A DNA stretch of 20,110 bases. Source: CAYMRB01 sp964392615. Its GTDB lineage: Bacteria; Planctomycetota; UBA8108. The notes beneath the pieces are model-generated. The model saw only the letters and a list, made by a program, of their open reading frames with translations, had not been told where the DNA came from and searched no databases. Both the position numbers and the translations under genes were made by a program. The stretch is from the NCBI GenBank assembly GCA_964392615.1, contig CAYMRB010000155.1:1-20110 (forward strand). The letters are read 5' to 3'. This document shows, one piece after another, positions 7,664-14,637 of this stretch (position 1 is its first letter; every line of letters starts with the position of its first letter).

Positions 7664-9030
7664 TTGGCACCTCCAGCCGGTCGCGGCTGCGCACGAGCGA
7701 GCGTCTCGAGACGGGTGTGCTCCTGCGGACAGAAATCGTAGCAACGCGCGCACGCGAAGCAGGTGCCGCGGTCCGCCTCGTAGTCGTGGCGGTACGGCAG
7801 TCTCGAGAGCCAGATCAGCTTGATCGCGACAACCAGCCCCATCCACATGCCGAACCACCAGCCACCGCTGGTGAACGAGCTCCGCACGTCGATGGCCGCG
7901 GCGAAGACGGCATCGGCCGACTCCTTGCGCTTCGTGAGGGCACGCACCTCGTCCGACGGCTCGTCATCATCGGCGGCTTCGACCGGTGCTGCCGCCGGCG
8001 CCTCTGCTGCTGCCGCGTCGATCTTGCGCACGCCGAGTTGCTCGTCTCGGACCGCCTCGGCGAGCTTGACAGTCGGATGCAGCCGCGACAGGGGGCCGCC
8101 GAGCTCGCTGCCGAGCCAACCGCTGGCGACCACGATGATCGGTGTGATCAGAATGAGCCTGCCGACGCGCTTGCGCGCCGCGCTGCGATCCGCGGCCGAA
8201 CGCGGTGGCGTCGCCGTGTCGATCGAACCGAACGGGCACGACTCCTCGCACAGGCGGCACTGCACGCAGTGGTCCGGCGTAATCGTCACGCGCAGTCGCG
8301 ACAGGCGCCCGGCGAATCCGAGCAACACGCCGTACGGACACAGATAGCGGCAATACGGCCGGCCGACGACGACACCGATCGCCAGCAGGCAGCCGCCGAA
8401 GATCAACATCTCGAGACTGCCGCTGAGGCGGAAGAACCCGACGAACGGATCGTAGCGGCAGATGATGAACGCGGTCTTCGTCGCCGCAAGGAGCACCGCG
8501 AGACCGAGATACGCGTACGCGCCGACGCGCAGCGCCTGGTCGAGCCACGGCGGCACGCGCAGCGGGCGCAACAGGACGACGTCCTGAATCGCGCCGAGCG
8601 GACAGACCGACGCGCAGAATCCGCGGCCGAAGAACAGCGTGAACGCGAGCGGCAGCGCGAAGAACAGGACCGCCGCCATGGGCACGCGATAGGACGAATC
8701 GAAAATCGCCAGCGTGACGTTCTGCGTCGCGCCGATCGAGCACACGCAGCCCTCGCGGTAGAAGCCGAAGTAGACCAGCGAGATCACGCCGAGCCACACG
8801 AGCCCGCGCCGCGAGCGCTTCCGTATGACGAGCCACGCCGCGACGCTCAATGCGATGACGAGCAGGGCGACGTCGACATACTCGAGCGGCAGCGCGCGCG
8901 CCGACGGCGTCGATGTCGTCGGCAGCTCGTGCGGCGTCTCGAACTCGGGCGGCGGAAAACGGTTCGGATCCACCTCACCGAGAAGCGACTGCTGCAGGAA
9001 AGACAGAACGAGGCAGGCGGTGGAGTTCAC
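7660..9030 (-). CDS. NapH/NosR-like polytopic membrane iron-sulfur protein
   Basis: A 456-residue integral membrane protein with about six hydrophobic segments. It has two CxxxCP motifs (Cys139/Cys143 and Cys227/Cys231), as in NapH, NosR and CcoG-type proteins, followed by a full [4Fe-4S] motif Cys255/258/261/265. A second motif, Cys424/427/430/434, sits near the C-terminus after the last helix. A further Cys95-Val-Cys97 sits just after the second helix. NapH passes electrons from quinol to a periplasmic ferredoxin (NapG). The Tat ferredoxin encoded nine bases upstream fits that partner role. The start is taken as GTG at 9030, although no strong ribosome site is visible and the start could lie slightly elsewhere. 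An acidic, alanine-rich linker (residues 338-358) precedes the last helix. Confidence 0.85.
   Translation of the reverse strand: MNSTACLVLSFLQQSLLGEVDPNRFPPPEFETPHELPTTSTPSARALPLEYVDVALLVIALSVAAWLVIRKRSRRGLVWLGVISLVYFGFYREGCVCSIGATQNVTLAIFDSSYRVPMAAVLFFALPLAFTLFFGRGFCASVCPLGAIQDVVLLRPLRVPPWLDQALRVGAYAYLGLAVLLAATKTAFIICRYDPFVGFFRLSGSLEMLIFGGCLLAIGVVVGRPYCRYLCPYGVLLGFAGRLSRLRVTITPDHCVQCRLCEESCPFGSIDTATPPRSAADRSAARKRVGRLILITPIIVVASGWLGSELGGPLSRLHPTVKLAEAVRDEQLGVRKIDAAAAEAPAAAPVEAADDDEPSDEVRALTKRKESADAVFAAAIDVRSSFTSGGWWFGMWMGLVVAIKLIWLSRLPYRHDYEADRGTCFACARCYDFCPQEHTRLETLARAQPRPAGGAK
7669..7674 (-). promoter_or_regulatory. Ribosome binding site that fixes a GTG start
   Basis: A perfect GGAGGT on the minus strand, five bases before the GTG at 7663. 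It supports the GTGA-overlapped start over the longer in-frame ATG inside the preceding gene. Confidence 0.8.
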
Positions 9031-9039
9031 TCGTTGGGA

Positions 9040-9705
9040 TCAGCTCGTCTTCAGCAGGTAGGGCGCCTTGGCCGGGATGCGCGAGATCGCGTGAGAGGGG
9101 CAGACGATCGCGATCGAGCACTCGTTGCAGTCGAGGCAATAGTCGTGCTTGACCTGCAGATACATCGAGCCGTTTCCGAACAACTCGCACCCCTCCACGC
9201 ACTTCGCGCAGCCGATGCACAGGTCGTCTTTTACCGTGTACTCGTAGTACGGATCCTCGATGAACTTCCGTACGATCGCACCGGTCGGGCAGACCTGATT
9301 CTCGGCGCCGGTGTTCAGTCCGTTCGGATCCGGGACGAAGTAGCTCGTGCAAAGCTCGCAGTAGCCGCACATCGAATGCGACCGCACCGCCTTGACCGCG
9401 GATTCCTCCTTCACACAGTGCGTCGCGCACTTGCCGCACTGCACGCAGCGGTGCGGGTCGATCTGCCACACGGTCTCTTCGGCCACACCGCGCTCGACGA
9501 GCAGACCGGCCGTTCCTCCGAGGCCGAGCAATNNNNNNNNNNGCTCTCCGCCCCCCCCGCGCTCGCCGACCACCCCGCCCGGCCCCCCGCCGCCCAGCAC
9601 GCCGCGGCCGCGAACGCCGTCGCGCAGGAAGGAGCGCCGGGAGTCACTGATCTCCGCAGCACCTCCGGCGGCAGGAGTATCGGTAGTCGAGTCGGCAGAA
9701 CTCAT
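9040..9705 (-). CDS. Tat-exported ferredoxin with four [4Fe-4S] clusters (NapG/HybA-like), interrupted by an assembly gap
   Basis: About 221 residues as drawn, with four undetermined residues (55-58) over the N gap. The N-terminus carries a twin-arginine signal (SRRSFLRDG, residues 22-30). The mature part holds sixteen cysteines in four ferredoxin motifs: Cys87/90/93/97, an MCGYCELC group with a distant CPTGA, LCIGCAKCVEGC, and YCLDCNEC with a final CPSHA. This is the pattern of NapG, HybA and DmsB-type electron-transfer subunits. It should reside in the periplasm or at the outer face of the membrane and exchange electrons with the NapH-like protein encoded next. Its start overlaps the previous gene as ATGA. 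The residues between the signal motif and the gap are glycine-rich and may contain base-call errors, so the frame across the gap is not proven. Confidence 0.85.
   Translation of the reverse strand: MSSADSTTDTPAAGGAAEISDSRRSFLRDGVRGRGVLGGGGPGGVVGERGGGGEXXXXLLGLGGTAGLLVERGVAEETVWQIDPHRCVQCGKCATHCVKEESAVKAVRSHSMCGYCELCTSYFVPDPNGLNTGAENQVCPTGAIVRKFIEDPYYEYTVKDDLCIGCAKCVEGCELFGNGSMYLQVKHDYCLDCNECSIAIVCPSHAISRIPAKAPYLLKTS
9533..9542. other. Assembly gap (10 N) with suspect flank
   Basis: Ten undetermined bases lie inside the ferredoxin gene. The right flank (about 9543-9600) is dominated by long C runs, including a run of eight, unlike the rest of the window. The gap length is probably nominal, and the flank may contain indels. 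Confidence 0.95.
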
Positions 9706-9971
9706 GAGGTCTCTCGGTTCGAAGGGCGTTCCCGAGGCGCGGCGCCCTCGCTATCTACGTGCCGTCTTTCCGGCAGCTGGCAGCCGCCGAAGATCGGGCA
9801 CCCACCGCAGCGCAGGTCGCGCTCGCACGCGGCCTGCAGTCCACCACCACGTGCGACGAGAACGCCGGCGCCGGCGACGACGCCGAGAAACGCCGAGTAG
9901 CGCCCCAGCGTGAGCAGAAACTCACGACGCCCTGCGTCGGGCTGTTGCGTCGTGCGGTTACCCGTTTCCAT
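9702..9971 (-). CDS. Small Tat-signal protein with a conserved-looking four-cysteine motif
   Basis: An 89-residue protein. Residues 15-40 look like a twin-arginine signal or anchor (GRREFLLTLGRYSAFLG, then a hydrophobic stretch). The short mature part has Cys49-x5-Cys55-x2-Cys58-x5-Cys64, in the context CGGCPIFGGC, followed by a polar tail. I do not recognise a characterised family. Four cysteines in sixteen residues could hold a small metal site or an Fe-S cluster, or act as a redox-active dithiol. A Tat signal would suit export of a cofactor-loaded protein. AGAGGT lies five bases before the ATG. The gene overlaps the NHL gene by 14 bases and the ferredoxin start by ATGA, which supports it as real despite its size. 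Confidence 0.72.
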   Translation of the reverse strand: METGNRTTQQPDAGRREFLLTLGRYSAFLGVVAGAGVLVARGGGLQAACERDLRCGGCPIFGGCQLPERRHVDSEGAAPRERPSNRETS

Positions 9972-11106
9972 CGTCGACCTCTGGCTTCTCGTCGGTCTTT
10001 GGTTTCTCGTCGGCCGACGGCGCAGCGCCGGCCTCTGGCTTGCGAACGTAGATACGAACGCTGCGCGTCGCCGGGTCCAGCACGATCACTCGTCCCTTCG
10101 AGTCCACGGCGAGATCGCGCGCGCTGCCGTCATCGCCCAATTCGTTCGGACCGGCGACGACGTTCTGGAAGATTCCATCTGAATCGTAAACCTTGACGCG
10201 CGCCACCCCCTTTTCGCTCGTGACGACGGCGCCGTCGGAGAGCACGACCGCGTGCACGGGGTTGCAGCAGCCGATGAAGCCCTCGATCGCGGCCCCGCCT
10301 CTCCCCCATGACAGCGCTCTGTCCCCATCGACGGTCCACGCCTCGATGCGATGGAGACCGGGGTTGACGACGCGCAAGACGCCATCGGGCGCCATCGCGA
10401 CGTCGAGGTACGGGCTCGGGACGACGAAGCCGGGCTTGCCGTCCTCATCGCGCGGACCGCCGATACGACCGCGCAGCTCGCCGGCGCGGCTGAATTGCCA
10501 CACCGTGCGCTGGCCGGAATCGGCTGCGAACACATCGTCGTCGGTGACCGCGATCGACGACAGCCGAGTCACCTCGCCGAGGTCTCGCCACGCTCCGCCG
10601 GGCTCGCCGCGGCCGTTCCACGTGGCGATGCGCGTCTCGAGCGCGACGTACAACGCGCCGTCAGCGCCGATCGCGATAGCGCGCGCAGGAGACGACAGGG
10701 CGACGGTCGCCTTCGGCACACCGCTCGAGCCGAGCGTCTGAACGCTGAGGTCGACGCCGACGCGGACGGCGTCGTCGGGGCCGACCGCGACGCAGTGGAG
10801 CTTCTCGCCGGCGACGTCGATGCGATCCGCCTCCTTCCAGAGCACGAGGGCGGGATCGACGCGCTTGTACACGCTGGCGTCGTACCGGAACTCCGGGCCG
10901 AGCGGCGTGCGACTCGTCTCGCCGCGTCGAACCAGCCGCCACAGGACGAATCCCGAGCAGACGAGAGCCACCAGCACGAGGAGCGCGGACTGCCAGTTCC
11001 ATCGCGACACGAGGCCCGGCGGACGTGTGCCTTGCCACGGATCGTTCGGTCTCGGCGCGGGCCCGGAGCTTCCCGGTTGCGGTTCGTGTCCAGACGATGC
11101 CGTCAC
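9958..11106 (-). CDS. NHL-like beta-propeller protein with an N-terminal membrane anchor
   Basis: A 382-residue protein with a proline-rich start, one transmembrane helix at about 40-58, and a repeated blade pattern resembling NHL propellers (for example VAVGPDDAVRVGV, IAVTDDDVFAADSG, LDVAMAPDGVLRVVNPG and LAVDSKGRVIVLD). Within it lies a distinctive GFIGCCNPVH segment with adjacent Cys280-Cys281, followed by VTSEKGVARVKVYD. The tail is charged and disordered-looking (DEKPKTDEKPEVDD). The role is unknown; propellers of this kind are usually binding or scaffold modules. The GTG start at 11106 is three bases after the previous stop and has AAGGGAG nine bases upstream. The position between a PQQ-like propeller and two Tat proteins places it in the exported part of this redox cluster. 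Confidence 0.8.
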   Translation of the reverse strand: MTASSGHEPQPGSSGPAPRPNDPWQGTRPPGLVSRWNWQSALLVLVALVCSGFVLWRLVRRGETSRTPLGPEFRYDASVYKRVDPALVLWKEADRIDVAGEKLHCVAVGPDDAVRVGVDLSVQTLGSSGVPKATVALSSPARAIAIGADGALYVALETRIATWNGRGEPGGAWRDLGEVTRLSSIAVTDDDVFAADSGQRTVWQFSRAGELRGRIGGPRDEDGKPGFVVPSPYLDVAMAPDGVLRVVNPGLHRIEAWTVDGDRALSWGRGGAAIEGFIGCCNPVHAVVLSDGAVVTSEKGVARVKVYDSDGIFQNVVAGPNELGDDGSARDLAVDSKGRVIVLDPATRSVRIYVRKPEAGAAPSADEKPKTDEKPEVDDGNG

Positions 11107-11109
11107 GCG

Positions 11110-12519
11110 TCAACGCTCCCTTACGTCGAGGCAGACGAGGTGCTTGAAGTCGCGCGCGAGAAGCCGACCTCCGGCGATGGCGAACGGCCCCCACGCTTCG
11201 TGACCGCCGTCGACGACCCGTACGCGGGCGAGCTTCTCGAAGCCATTCGTCGATGCGCGCGCCAGCGTCAGCCATGCGTCGTCGTCCATCGCGAACAGCA
11301 AGCCGTCGCCGGTGATCATGAACGGTCCGAGACCGAAGCGATCCTTCGCGCCGCTCGTCCACACGGGCTTGCCGTCGAGGTCGAGACACACGAGCTCGCC
11401 GTTCGGACGGATGCCCCACAGGTGGCCCTTCCAGAAGACCGGCGTCTGCTGCGTGGCGCCGAAGACCGACGCCTTGAGCCGGAACAGCGTGCGGAACTCG
11501 AATTCGCCTCCGGCGCCCTGCACGATCTGCGCCATCAGGCTCCCAGCGTTGTAGCCGCCCGAGAAGAACAGCCGCCCATCGCCCACAGGAACCGGCGTCG
11601 GCACGGTCGCGATACTGATCTTCCAATCGCTCGTCTTCCAGAGCAGAGAGCCGTCGGACGCATCGACGCCGACGACGCCGCGCTTCGCGCAGTAGACGTA
11701 CATCTTCGTGCCGCCGACGGTCAGCGGGATGACGGATGCGTGCGTCATGTCCCAGCCATCGGCGTTGGGCGTCTCCCAGACGGTTCCGCCGGTCTCGAGG
11801 TCCACGGCCATCAGCAGCGCCTTGCCGCCGGGCGCCAGGATCACGCGCTTGCCGTCGATGAGCGGACACTGGCCGGCGTACCACTGCGGCACCGTCGTCG
11901 AGTACTCTTGCACGAGGTCGATCATCCAGCGCTTCTCGCCCGTCGTTGCGTCAAGGCACGTGACGTGGCACTTCGGACCGATGGCGACCAGATATCCGGA
12001 CGCGATCGTCGGCACGGTGCGGCTCATGCCGTGGTTGCGCTTGACCTTGATCGGATACGAATAGCTCCAGATCTCGGCGCCGTCGTCGAGTGACAGGCAG
12101 CGGATGACGTCCGCCCTGTTGGCGCCGTCGTAATCGATCAGGTAGACGCGGCCGCTGTCGATAGCCGCGCCTGCATAGCCCTCGCCGACATCGACCGACC
12201 ACAGAACCGGAGGTCCCTCGGCCGGCCACGACTGCGCGAGCGGCCCCTCGCCGTGCGCGATGCCGTCGAGCTTCGCGCCGCGAAAGCCGGGCCACGAGCC
12301 GAGCCAATCGGAGGGCTCGCCGTCGCCCTTCGTCAGGGTTCCCTTGATCACGACGGCCTCGACCGCGGTCGACGCGTTCGGATCGCGATCCATGCCGGGC
12401 ACGCGCTCGACGACCTCGCGATCGTCCAGGTAGCGCACGCCGACCCACATGACGAGGGCTGCCAGACACGTCACCGAGAGGAGGAACGGTGTCAGCTTGT
12501 CGGAATTCGGCTTCTTCAT
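11110..12519 (-). CDS. Membrane-anchored PQQ-like beta-propeller protein, first gene of the operon
   Basis: A 469-residue protein with a single N-terminal helix (about residues 9-29) preceded by lysines, so the propeller should face outward. WPGFRGAKLDGIA marks the usual opening of PQQ-like propellers. Later blades carry LDDGAEIWSYS, TTGEKRW, ETGGTVWET and DGSLLWKT. It is a shorter relative of the second propeller in this operon, but with one anchor rather than three helices. The catalytic residues of genuine quinoprotein dehydrogenases are not evident, so a binding or assembly role is as likely as catalysis. The start at 12519 (MKKPNSDK) is preferred over the longer frame because it begins just before the anchor; the ribosome site is weak. 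Confidence 0.83.
   Translation of the reverse strand: MKKPNSDKLTPFLLSVTCLAALVMWVGVRYLDDREVVERVPGMDRDPNASTAVEAVVIKGTLTKGDGEPSDWLGSWPGFRGAKLDGIAHGEGPLAQSWPAEGPPVLWSVDVGEGYAGAAIDSGRVYLIDYDGANRADVIRCLSLDDGAEIWSYSYPIKVKRNHGMSRTVPTIASGYLVAIGPKCHVTCLDATTGEKRWMIDLVQEYSTTVPQWYAGQCPLIDGKRVILAPGGKALLMAVDLETGGTVWETPNADGWDMTHASVIPLTVGGTKMYVYCAKRGVVGVDASDGSLLWKTSDWKISIATVPTPVPVGDGRLFFSGGYNAGSLMAQIVQGAGGEFEFRTLFRLKASVFGATQQTPVFWKGHLWGIRPNGELVCLDLDGKPVWTSGAKDRFGLGPFMITGDGLLFAMDDDAWLTLARASTNGFEKLARVRVVDGGHEAWGPFAIAGGRLLARDFKHLVCLDVRER
11116..11122 (-). promoter_or_regulatory. Ribosome binding site for the GTG start of the NHL-like gene
   Basis: AAGGGAG on the minus strand, nine bases before the GTG at 11106. 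It overlaps the last codons of the upstream propeller gene and points to coupled translation. Confidence 0.65.
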
Positions 12520-12556
12520 CGGTGCAGGTCGAACGCGACACGGAGAAAAAGAGACA

Positions 12557-12570
12557 GCGACGATTGTCGC
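12557..12570. promoter_or_regulatory. Inverted repeat overlapping the candidate promoter (possible operator)
   Basis: GCGAC-GATT-GTCGC is a 5-bp perfect inverted repeat that covers the candidate -10 of the minus-strand promoter. It could be an operator or chance in GC-rich DNA. No regulator gene is present in the window. Confidence 0.25.
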
Positions 12571-12591
12571 GCGGTGGCGGCAGCGAGGCAA
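12563..12591 (-). promoter_or_regulatory. Candidate sigma-70-like promoter of the ten-gene operon
   Basis: On the minus strand, TTGCCT (12591-12586) and GACAAT (12568-12563) are 17 bases apart, giving a leader of about 37 bases before the ATG at 12519. Both hexamers are imperfect, and the region is only 188 bases long, so this is a best guess. Confidence 0.3.
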
Positions 12592-12634
12592 GGGGGACGG
12601 TTGCTGCGTGATCGCCTTCACGGTCGTCGCGGGA

Positions 12635-12640
12635 TAGAAT
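12635..12640 (+). promoter_or_regulatory. Candidate -10 element of the carbohydrate operon
   Basis: TAGAAT on the plus strand, about 67 bases before the ATG at 12708. It stands out as AT-rich in this spacer, but no convincing -35 hexamer sits at the right distance. Confidence 0.25.
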
Positions 12641-12707
12641 CCGCGTTTCCTCGCAGCCCATTCGTCACCGCGAGCCGCCTCCGACGGCCGCCCATCCAGG
12701 AGCGATC

Positions 12708-13907
12708 ATGTTCAGTTTTCGGTTCTACAATCCCGTCCGCGTGGTTTTCGGCATCGGCAAGGCGGAGAGGGCGGGGAAAGAAGCGGCCAGAATCGGCAAG
12801 AAGGCCCTGCTCGTCAGCTACGCCGAGCCCGGTCCGCTCGCTGACGTGCTATCGAAGGTCAAGACGCTCCTCCGCGACGCCGGCGTGGAGTGCGTCGATT
12901 TCTTCGCCGTCGAGGAGAACCCCGACATCGCCACCGTTCGCGCGGGGATCGATCTGGCGAAGACCTCGAGCTGTGACATGGTGCTGGCAGTCGGCGGCGG
13001 GTCCGCCATGGACGCGGCGAAGGCCATCGCGGCCGGCGTGCTCTACGACGGCGACGCATGGAATATGGTCTACAGCCGCCACGACGGCTCGTCGGACGAC
13101 ATCGCGCCGCCGGAGACGGCCCTGCCGCTGATGACGATCACCACGCTGCCGGCCACCGGCAGCGAGATGAACATGTGCTCGGTCGTCAGCAACCGCGAGC
13201 TCGGCGAAAAGAGCTACATCTGGTCCGAGTGCATCTTCCCGCAGGTGTCGATCCTCGATCCCGCCCTGACGACGTCGCTGCCGCCCTTCCAATCGGCGTG
13301 CGCAGCGGCCGACACGATCAGCCACGTGCTGGAGATCTACATCAACTCGCGCGAGGACACGCCGCTGCAGCATCGATTCCAGGAAGGCGTGATGGTCACC
13401 GTCATCGACAACATCACGGCCACCCTCGAAGATCCCGACGACCTCGAGGCCCGCGGCAACCTGCTATGGGCGTCGACGTGCGCGATCAACGGCTGGTGCT
13501 GGCCGGGCGACGGTTGGACACCCATGCACCAGGTCGGCCACGTCCTCACGAGCCGTCACGGGGTCAACCACGGCTCGAGCCTGTCGATCGTCATGCCACA
13601 CTGGATGCGCTACAACGCGCCTCGGCGACCGGACACCTACAAGATGTTCGCGACGAACGTGATGGGCGTCGACGCGGAAGGCAAGAGCGACGAAAAGCTG
13701 ATCGCTGTGGGCATCGACGCGTTCGAGGCATTTCTGCAGCGGATCGGCGTGCCGACGCGACTGAGCGAGGTCGATATCGATGCCGACGATCTGCCCGCCA
13801 TCGTCGATGATGTCGTGAAGATCGCGTTCGGCGCCGACGGCAACCTCAGCTGCAATCCGGCCATGACGAAGGACGATGTCCTGAACGTCCTGACCGCGGC
13901 GCTGTAG
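12708..13907 (+). CDS. Iron-containing (group III) alcohol dehydrogenase, YqhD/BDH-like
   Basis: A 399-residue cytosolic NAD(P)-dependent enzyme that interconverts an aldehyde and an alcohol. Visible family marks are FYNPVRVVFG at the N-terminus, the GGGSAMDAAK nucleotide/phosphate loop (96-105), PATGSEMN (148-155), and the four metal ligands Asp202, His206, His274 and His288 with the usual 14-residue spacing of the last two histidines. Length and ligand context (TPMHQVGH, HGVNHG) are closest to the YqhD/butanol dehydrogenase branch. AGGAG lies five bases before the ATG. It is first in a three-gene plus-strand operon, followed after 34 bases by a DeoC-family aldolase. It probably processes the aldehyde released by that aldolase, though the direction and the substrate are inferred. 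Confidence 0.92.
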   Translation: MFSFRFYNPVRVVFGIGKAERAGKEAARIGKKALLVSYAEPGPLADVLSKVKTLLRDAGVECVDFFAVEENPDIATVRAGIDLAKTSSCDMVLAVGGGSAMDAAKAIAAGVLYDGDAWNMVYSRHDGSSDDIAPPETALPLMTITTLPATGSEMNMCSVVSNRELGEKSYIWSECIFPQVSILDPALTTSLPPFQSACAAADTISHVLEIYINSREDTPLQHRFQEGVMVTVIDNITATLEDPDDLEARGNLLWASTCAINGWCWPGDGWTPMHQVGHVLTSRHGVNHGSSLSIVMPHWMRYNAPRRPDTYKMFATNVMGVDAEGKSDEKLIAVGIDAFEAFLQRIGVPTRLSEVDIDADDLPAIVDDVVKIAFGADGNLSCNPAMTKDDVLNVLTAAL

Positions 13908-13941
13908 CGCAACTTGAACAACCAGCGAAAGCAGGAGCACC

Positions 13942-14607
13942 ATGACGCCAGACCAAATCGCCGCGATGATCGACCTGAGCTGCGTGCAGGCCTCCAGCAC
14001 GTTGGACGAGATGAGCGACGCCATCGACCTCGCTCGCGAGCACCGAGTGGCAGCGGTCTTCGCGCTGCCGGCGCATGTGCCCTACCTGATCGAGTTGGCC
14101 GGCGACGATGTGCCGGTCGCCGCCACCGTGGGCTTTCCCGACGGCGCCGCGTCACCGGCCGGGAAGGCCTTCGAGGTCAAGGAGCAGCTGGCCCTCGGGT
14201 GCTGCGAGTTCGACATGGTCAACAACATCGGGTGGCTCAAGGCCGGCAAGCTCGATCTCTACCGCGATGACATTCGCGCCGTCGTCGACGCTGCCGCCGG
14301 CATGCCGGTCAAGGTCATCCTCGAATGTCACCACCTCTCGAGTGATGAGATCGTCCGCGCCTGCGAGCTGTGCGTCGAGGCTGGCGCGGCGTTCGTCAAG
14401 ACCGGCACGGGCTGGGCACCGACGGGCGCGACGCTCGAAAACATCGAGCTCATGAAGCGAACCGTCGGCGACCGCGCTGAGGTCAAGGCCGCCGGCGGCG
14501 TTCGCGACCTGGAGACGCTGCTGGCGATGCATCGCCTGGGCGCGACACGATTCGGCATCGGCGTGCGAACGGCGCGAGCGATCCTCGCGTCGCTGACGTC
14601 CGATTGA
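13942..14607 (+). CDS. deoC: DeoC-family class I aldolase (deoxyribose-phosphate aldolase-like)
   Basis: A 221-residue TIM-barrel aldolase. The Schiff-base lysine is Lys153 in FVKTGTGWAPTGAT, which matches the DeoC VKTSTGF motif. The proton-relay residues Asp91 (EFDMVNNIG) and Lys182 (VKAAGGVR) are both present. DeoC cleaves 2-deoxyribose 5-phosphate to acetaldehyde and glyceraldehyde 3-phosphate. However, the N-terminal IDHTLL-type segment is replaced by IDLSCVQ, and no nucleoside catabolism genes are nearby, so the real substrate may be another deoxy- or keto-sugar phosphate. AGGAG stands five bases before the ATG. The neighbours are an alcohol dehydrogenase and a sugar kinase, consistent with a kinase-aldolase-reductase route. 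Family assignment is firm and specificity is open. Confidence 0.88.
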   Translation: MTPDQIAAMIDLSCVQASSTLDEMSDAIDLAREHRVAAVFALPAHVPYLIELAGDDVPVAATVGFPDGAASPAGKAFEVKEQLALGCCEFDMVNNIGWLKAGKLDLYRDDIRAVVDAAAGMPVKVILECHHLSSDEIVRACELCVEAGAAFVKTGTGWAPTGATLENIELMKRTVGDRAEVKAAGGVRDLETLLAMHRLGATRFGIGVRTARAILASLTSD

Positions 14608-14637
14608 GAGCGGGCGATACGACGAAAGGCAACCAGC

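Noticed and set aside
7639..9900. 753-codon plus-strand open frame crossing the N gap
   Set aside because: Antisense to the Fe-S genes, dominated by Arg/Ala/Glu, and passes through undetermined bases. No recognisable motif.
5855..12519. Genuine PQQ-dependent alcohol or glucose dehydrogenases
   Set aside because: The two propellers have short blades with the generic PQQ_2 pattern and no visible Cys-Cys disulfide ring or metal-binding catalytic set, and no cytochrome partner is encoded.
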